A stretch of DNA of 7,480 bases, taken from the NCBI GenBank assembly GCA_029212275.1, contig JARGOI010000114.1, forward strand, positions 1-7,480, written 5' to 3'. Position 1 is the stretch's first letter. Every line of letters begins with the position of its first letter. The translations under genes and the position numbers were made by a program. The DNA comes from Thalassolituus sp. GTDB lineage: Bacteria; Pseudomonadota; Gammaproteobacteria; Pseudomonadales; Oceanobacteraceae. The notes under the pieces are model-generated. The model was not told where the DNA came from. It searched no databases and worked only from the letters and a program-made list of their open reading frames with translations. Shown piece after piece: positions 5,406-7,480 of the stretch.

Positions 5406-6050
5406 ATGACTCAGCCGCTCACTATAGCCTTATCTAAAGGGCGTATTTTGGATGACACCCTACCGCTACTGGCGGAGGCTGGCATTCATCCGGCTGAAGA
5501 TATTCAAAAAAGTCGCAAGCTAATTTTCGATACCAATCACGATCACATCAAACTGGTGGTGATTCGTGCGACCGATGTACCGACCTATGTTGAATACGGC
5601 GCTGCCGATTTGGGCGTGGCGGGTAAAGATGTGCTGATGGAATACGGCAGCGCGAACTTATGCGAACCATTAGATCTAAACATCGCCACCTGTCGTTTGA
5701 TGACGGCGGCCTTAAAAGGCGCTGATATGCCTGCGGGCCGTCTGAAAGTGGCAACCAAGTTTGTGAATATCGCCAAGCGCTATTTTGCCGAACAAGGTCG
5801 CCAAGTGGACATCATTAAGTTGTATGGTGGTATGGAATTAGCGCCGATCATGGGCTTAGCCGATTTGATCGTCGACATCGTTGATACCGGCAATACGCTG
5901 AAAGCCAATGGCTTAGAAGCGCGAGAATTGATTGCCCCCATCAGCTCTCGATTGGTCGCTAGTCGTGCGTCGATGAAGGTAAAATACAGCCAGATTCAAC
6001 CGATTATTGATCAAATGGCCGCTGCGGTAGAGCGCCAACGTAACGCTTAA
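5406..6050 (+). CDS. hisG: ATP phosphoribosyltransferase, short-form catalytic subunit (HisG)
   Basis: HisG condenses ATP with PRPP to phosphoribosyl-ATP, the first step of histidine synthesis. The 214-residue product is the short form: it has the two catalytic lobes but ends near 210, without the C-terminal ACT-like regulatory domain of the E. coli form (about 299). Short HisG works as a hetero-octamer with HisZ, a histidyl-tRNA synthetase paralogue, which is not in this window. Motifs seen are LTIALSKGRILDDTLPLL (5-22), VIRATDVPTYVEYGAADLGVAGKD (about 51-74) and the PRPP-binding ELAPIMGLADLIVDIVDTGNTL (about 143-164). The open frame extends upstream to 5256 inside murA, but that part is unrelated to HisG. 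AAGAGGA at 5388-5394 is eleven bases before the ATG at 5406 and five before an in-frame TTG at 5400, so a TTG start adding two residues is possible. Confidence 0.96.
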   Translation: MTQPLTIALSKGRILDDTLPLLAEAGIHPAEDIQKSRKLIFDTNHDHIKLVVIRATDVPTYVEYGAADLGVAGKDVLMEYGSANLCEPLDLNIATCRLMTAALKGADMPAGRLKVATKFVNIAKRYFAEQGRQVDIIKLYGGMELAPIMGLADLIVDIVDTGNTLKANGLEARELIAPISSRLVASRASMKVKYSQIQPIIDQMAAAVERQRNA

Positions 6051-6087
6051 AGCCCCGCATCGTAATATCTAAAGGGTAAGACATCGT

Positions 6088-7392
6088 ATGAGTATTACTA
6101 TTTCTCGCTTGTCTTCTGCACAAGCCGATTTTGCTGCTCGCATGGACGAGCTTTTATCTTGGGATGGCGTCTCAGATGCCGACGTGCAAATGGCCGTCAC
6201 TGGTATCGTGCATGACGTTCGTCAACGTGGCGATGCCGCTGTCATCGAATACACCAACCGTTTTGACCGTATGTCCGTTTCCTCAATGGCGCAGTTGGAA
6301 TTAACGCAACAGCAATTACAAGACGCGCTCGACGGATTAGATGATAGCCAACGCCATGCTTTGCTGACAGCTGCAGAGCGTGTGCGTGTGTATCACGAAA
6401 AGCAAAAACAAGATTCTTGGCAGTATCACGAAACCGACGGTACTTTGCTTGGCCAAAAAATCACGGCAATGGATCGTGTGGGTATTTATGTGCCTGGTGG
6501 CAAAGCTGCGTATCCATCTTCGGTATTGATGAACGCCATTCCAGCTCACGTGGCCGGTGTGTCAGAAATCATCATGGTGGTGCCCACGCCAGATGGCGAG
6601 CTGAACCAATTGGTGTTAGCCGCTGCTGCAGCTGCAGGCGTTAACCGAGTATTCACCGTTGGTGGCGCTCAGGCCGTTGCGGCCTTAGCCTACGGCACCG
6701 AAACCGTGCCACGCGTCGACAAAGTTGTGGGTCCCGGCAATATCTACGTTGCGACCGCCAAGCGCATGGTGTTTGGCCAAGTGGGCATCGATATGATCGC
6801 GGGGCCATCAGAAATTTTGGTGGTGTGTGACGGTCAAACCGATCCCGATTGGATTGCGATGGATTTATTTTCGCAAGCCGAGCACGACGAAGATGCACAA
6901 TCTATTTTAGTGTCGACCGACTCTGCTTATTTAGATCAAGTGCAGGCGAGTATCGAAAAACTGCTGCCAACGATGGAGCGTGAAGCCATTATTCGCACTT
7001 CCTTGAGCGAGCGCGGCGCGATGATCTTGGCGAAAGATAAAGCCGATTGTTTGGCCATTATTAATCGCATTGCGCCCGAGCACTTAGAGTTATCGGTAGA
7101 CGATCCACAATCGTGGTTACCAGAAATACGCCACGCAGGCGCCATTTTTATGGGTCGTTATACCGCCGAAGCGTTAGGCGATTACTGTGCTGGCCCCAAT
7201 CACGTTTTACCAACTTCGGGCACCGCGCGCTTTTCGTCACCTTTAGGCGTTTATGACTTTCAGAAACGTTCTTCGTTGGTGATGTTCTCTGCCGATGGCG
7301 CTTCGGAAATGGGGAAGGTCGCTTCTGTGTTAGCACGCGGTGAACATCTGACCGCGCATGCACGGTCGGCAGAATATAGAATTAAAGATTAG
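6088..7392 (+). CDS. hisD: Histidinol dehydrogenase (HisD)
   Basis: This 434-residue zinc enzyme carries out the last two steps of histidine synthesis, oxidising histidinol via histidinaldehyde to histidine with two NAD+. Its length matches E. coli HisD (434). Expected elements are present: DRVGIYVPGGKAAYPSSVLM (129-148), the signature VVGPGNIYVATAKRMVFG (213-230) continuing into IDMIAGPSE (234-242), zinc ligands Gln263 and His266 in SQAEHDE, Asp365 in GDYCAGPNH and His424 in LTAHARS, and the catalytic Glu331-His332 pair in APEHLEL. AAAGGG at 6071-6076 serves as the ribosome-binding site, rather far (11 bases) from the ATG. It lies 37 bases after hisG and 37 before the next gene, so hisG-hisD-hisC is probably one transcript. 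No leader peptide rich in His codons or attenuator was seen upstream of hisG. Confidence 0.98.
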   Translation: MSITISRLSSAQADFAARMDELLSWDGVSDADVQMAVTGIVHDVRQRGDAAVIEYTNRFDRMSVSSMAQLELTQQQLQDALDGLDDSQRHALLTAAERVRVYHEKQKQDSWQYHETDGTLLGQKITAMDRVGIYVPGGKAAYPSSVLMNAIPAHVAGVSEIIMVVPTPDGELNQLVLAAAAAAGVNRVFTVGGAQAVAALAYGTETVPRVDKVVGPGNIYVATAKRMVFGQVGIDMIAGPSEILVVCDGQTDPDWIAMDLFSQAEHDEDAQSILVSTDSAYLDQVQASIEKLLPTMEREAIIRTSLSERGAMILAKDKADCLAIINRIAPEHLELSVDDPQSWLPEIRHAGAIFMGRYTAEALGDYCAGPNHVLPTSGTARFSSPLGVYDFQKRSSLVMFSADGASEMGKVASVLARGEHLTAHARSAEYRIKD

Positions 7393-7429
7393 ATTTTTTC
7401 TTAACGTCTTTTTAATGAAGAGCCATTTA

Positions 7430-7480
7430 ATGTCGATTGAAACTCGCGTTGCCCAACTTATCCGTCCAGAAATTCGTGCA
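7430..7480 (+). CDS. hisC: Probable histidinol-phosphate aminotransferase HisC, N-terminal fragment (runs off window)
   Basis: Seventeen codons are visible before the window ends: MSIETRVAQLIRPEIRA. The segment LIRPEIRA resembles the start of many proteobacterial HisC proteins, where RPEI(R/Q)AL precedes the substrate-binding region. HisC is the PLP-dependent aminotransferase that makes histidinol phosphate from imidazole acetol phosphate and glutamate. GAAGAG at 7417-7422 stands seven bases before the ATG, a good ribosome-binding site. The position directly after hisD matches the hisG-hisD-hisC order of Pseudomonas-like genomes. The identity rests on this short peptide and context only. Confidence 0.75.
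   Translation, partial: MSIETRVAQLIRPEIRA

Noticed and set aside
7393..7429. T-rich stretch after hisD as a terminator
   Set aside because: There is no stem in front of the T-run, and a well-placed ribosome-binding site for the next gene follows, so read-through is more likely.

Overview
The window reads as chromosomal housekeeping DNA from a gammaproteobacterium. The gene order mlaF-mlaE-mlaD-mlaB-ibaG-murA-hisG-hisD-hisC, with a kdsD start divergent from mlaF, is the order I know from Pseudomonas and related Pseudomonadales/Oceanospirillales-type bacteria. The short form of HisG fits that group and differs from Escherichia coli. Base composition is moderate, close to half G+C by eye, and codon use looks uniform, with no sign of recent transfer. 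I cannot name the genus from the sequence alone.

Left part (1-1058, minus strand): the first 17 codons of kdsD at the window edge, preceded in its operon by a complete yrbG-type cation/calcium exchanger gene. A 15-base direct repeat spans the yrbG stop codon and the 34-base gap to kdsD. A 233-base divergent region (1059-1291) follows. It carries a fairly good promoter for yrbG and a weaker candidate for mlaF.

Middle part (1292-3686, plus strand): a tightly packed operon for the inner-membrane MCE lipid transporter Mla, comprising MlaF (ATPase), MlaE (permease), MlaD (MCE subunit) and MlaB (STAS subunit). Genes meet by TAATG, a 3-base gap and an ATGA overlap. The periplasmic lipid shuttle gene mlaC, normally between mlaD and mlaB, is absent, and there is no room for it anywhere in the window. 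This is the most interesting feature here.

Right part (3687-7480, plus strand): a 170-base gap holding two inverted repeats but no convincing promoter, then ibaG (BolA family), murA (first committed step of peptidoglycan synthesis), hisG (short form, needing HisZ), hisD and the first 17 codons of a probable hisC. The genes from ibaG to hisC are closely spaced and could be co-transcribed.

The cell-envelope genes cover Kdo synthesis for LPS, outer-membrane lipid asymmetry and peptidoglycan, and they sit next to a partial histidine cluster. I found no mobile element, CRISPR array, tRNA, rRNA or novel defence-like system. What merits follow-up is the missing mlaC, the accompanying changes in MlaD and MlaB, and the structured gap at 3687-3856.
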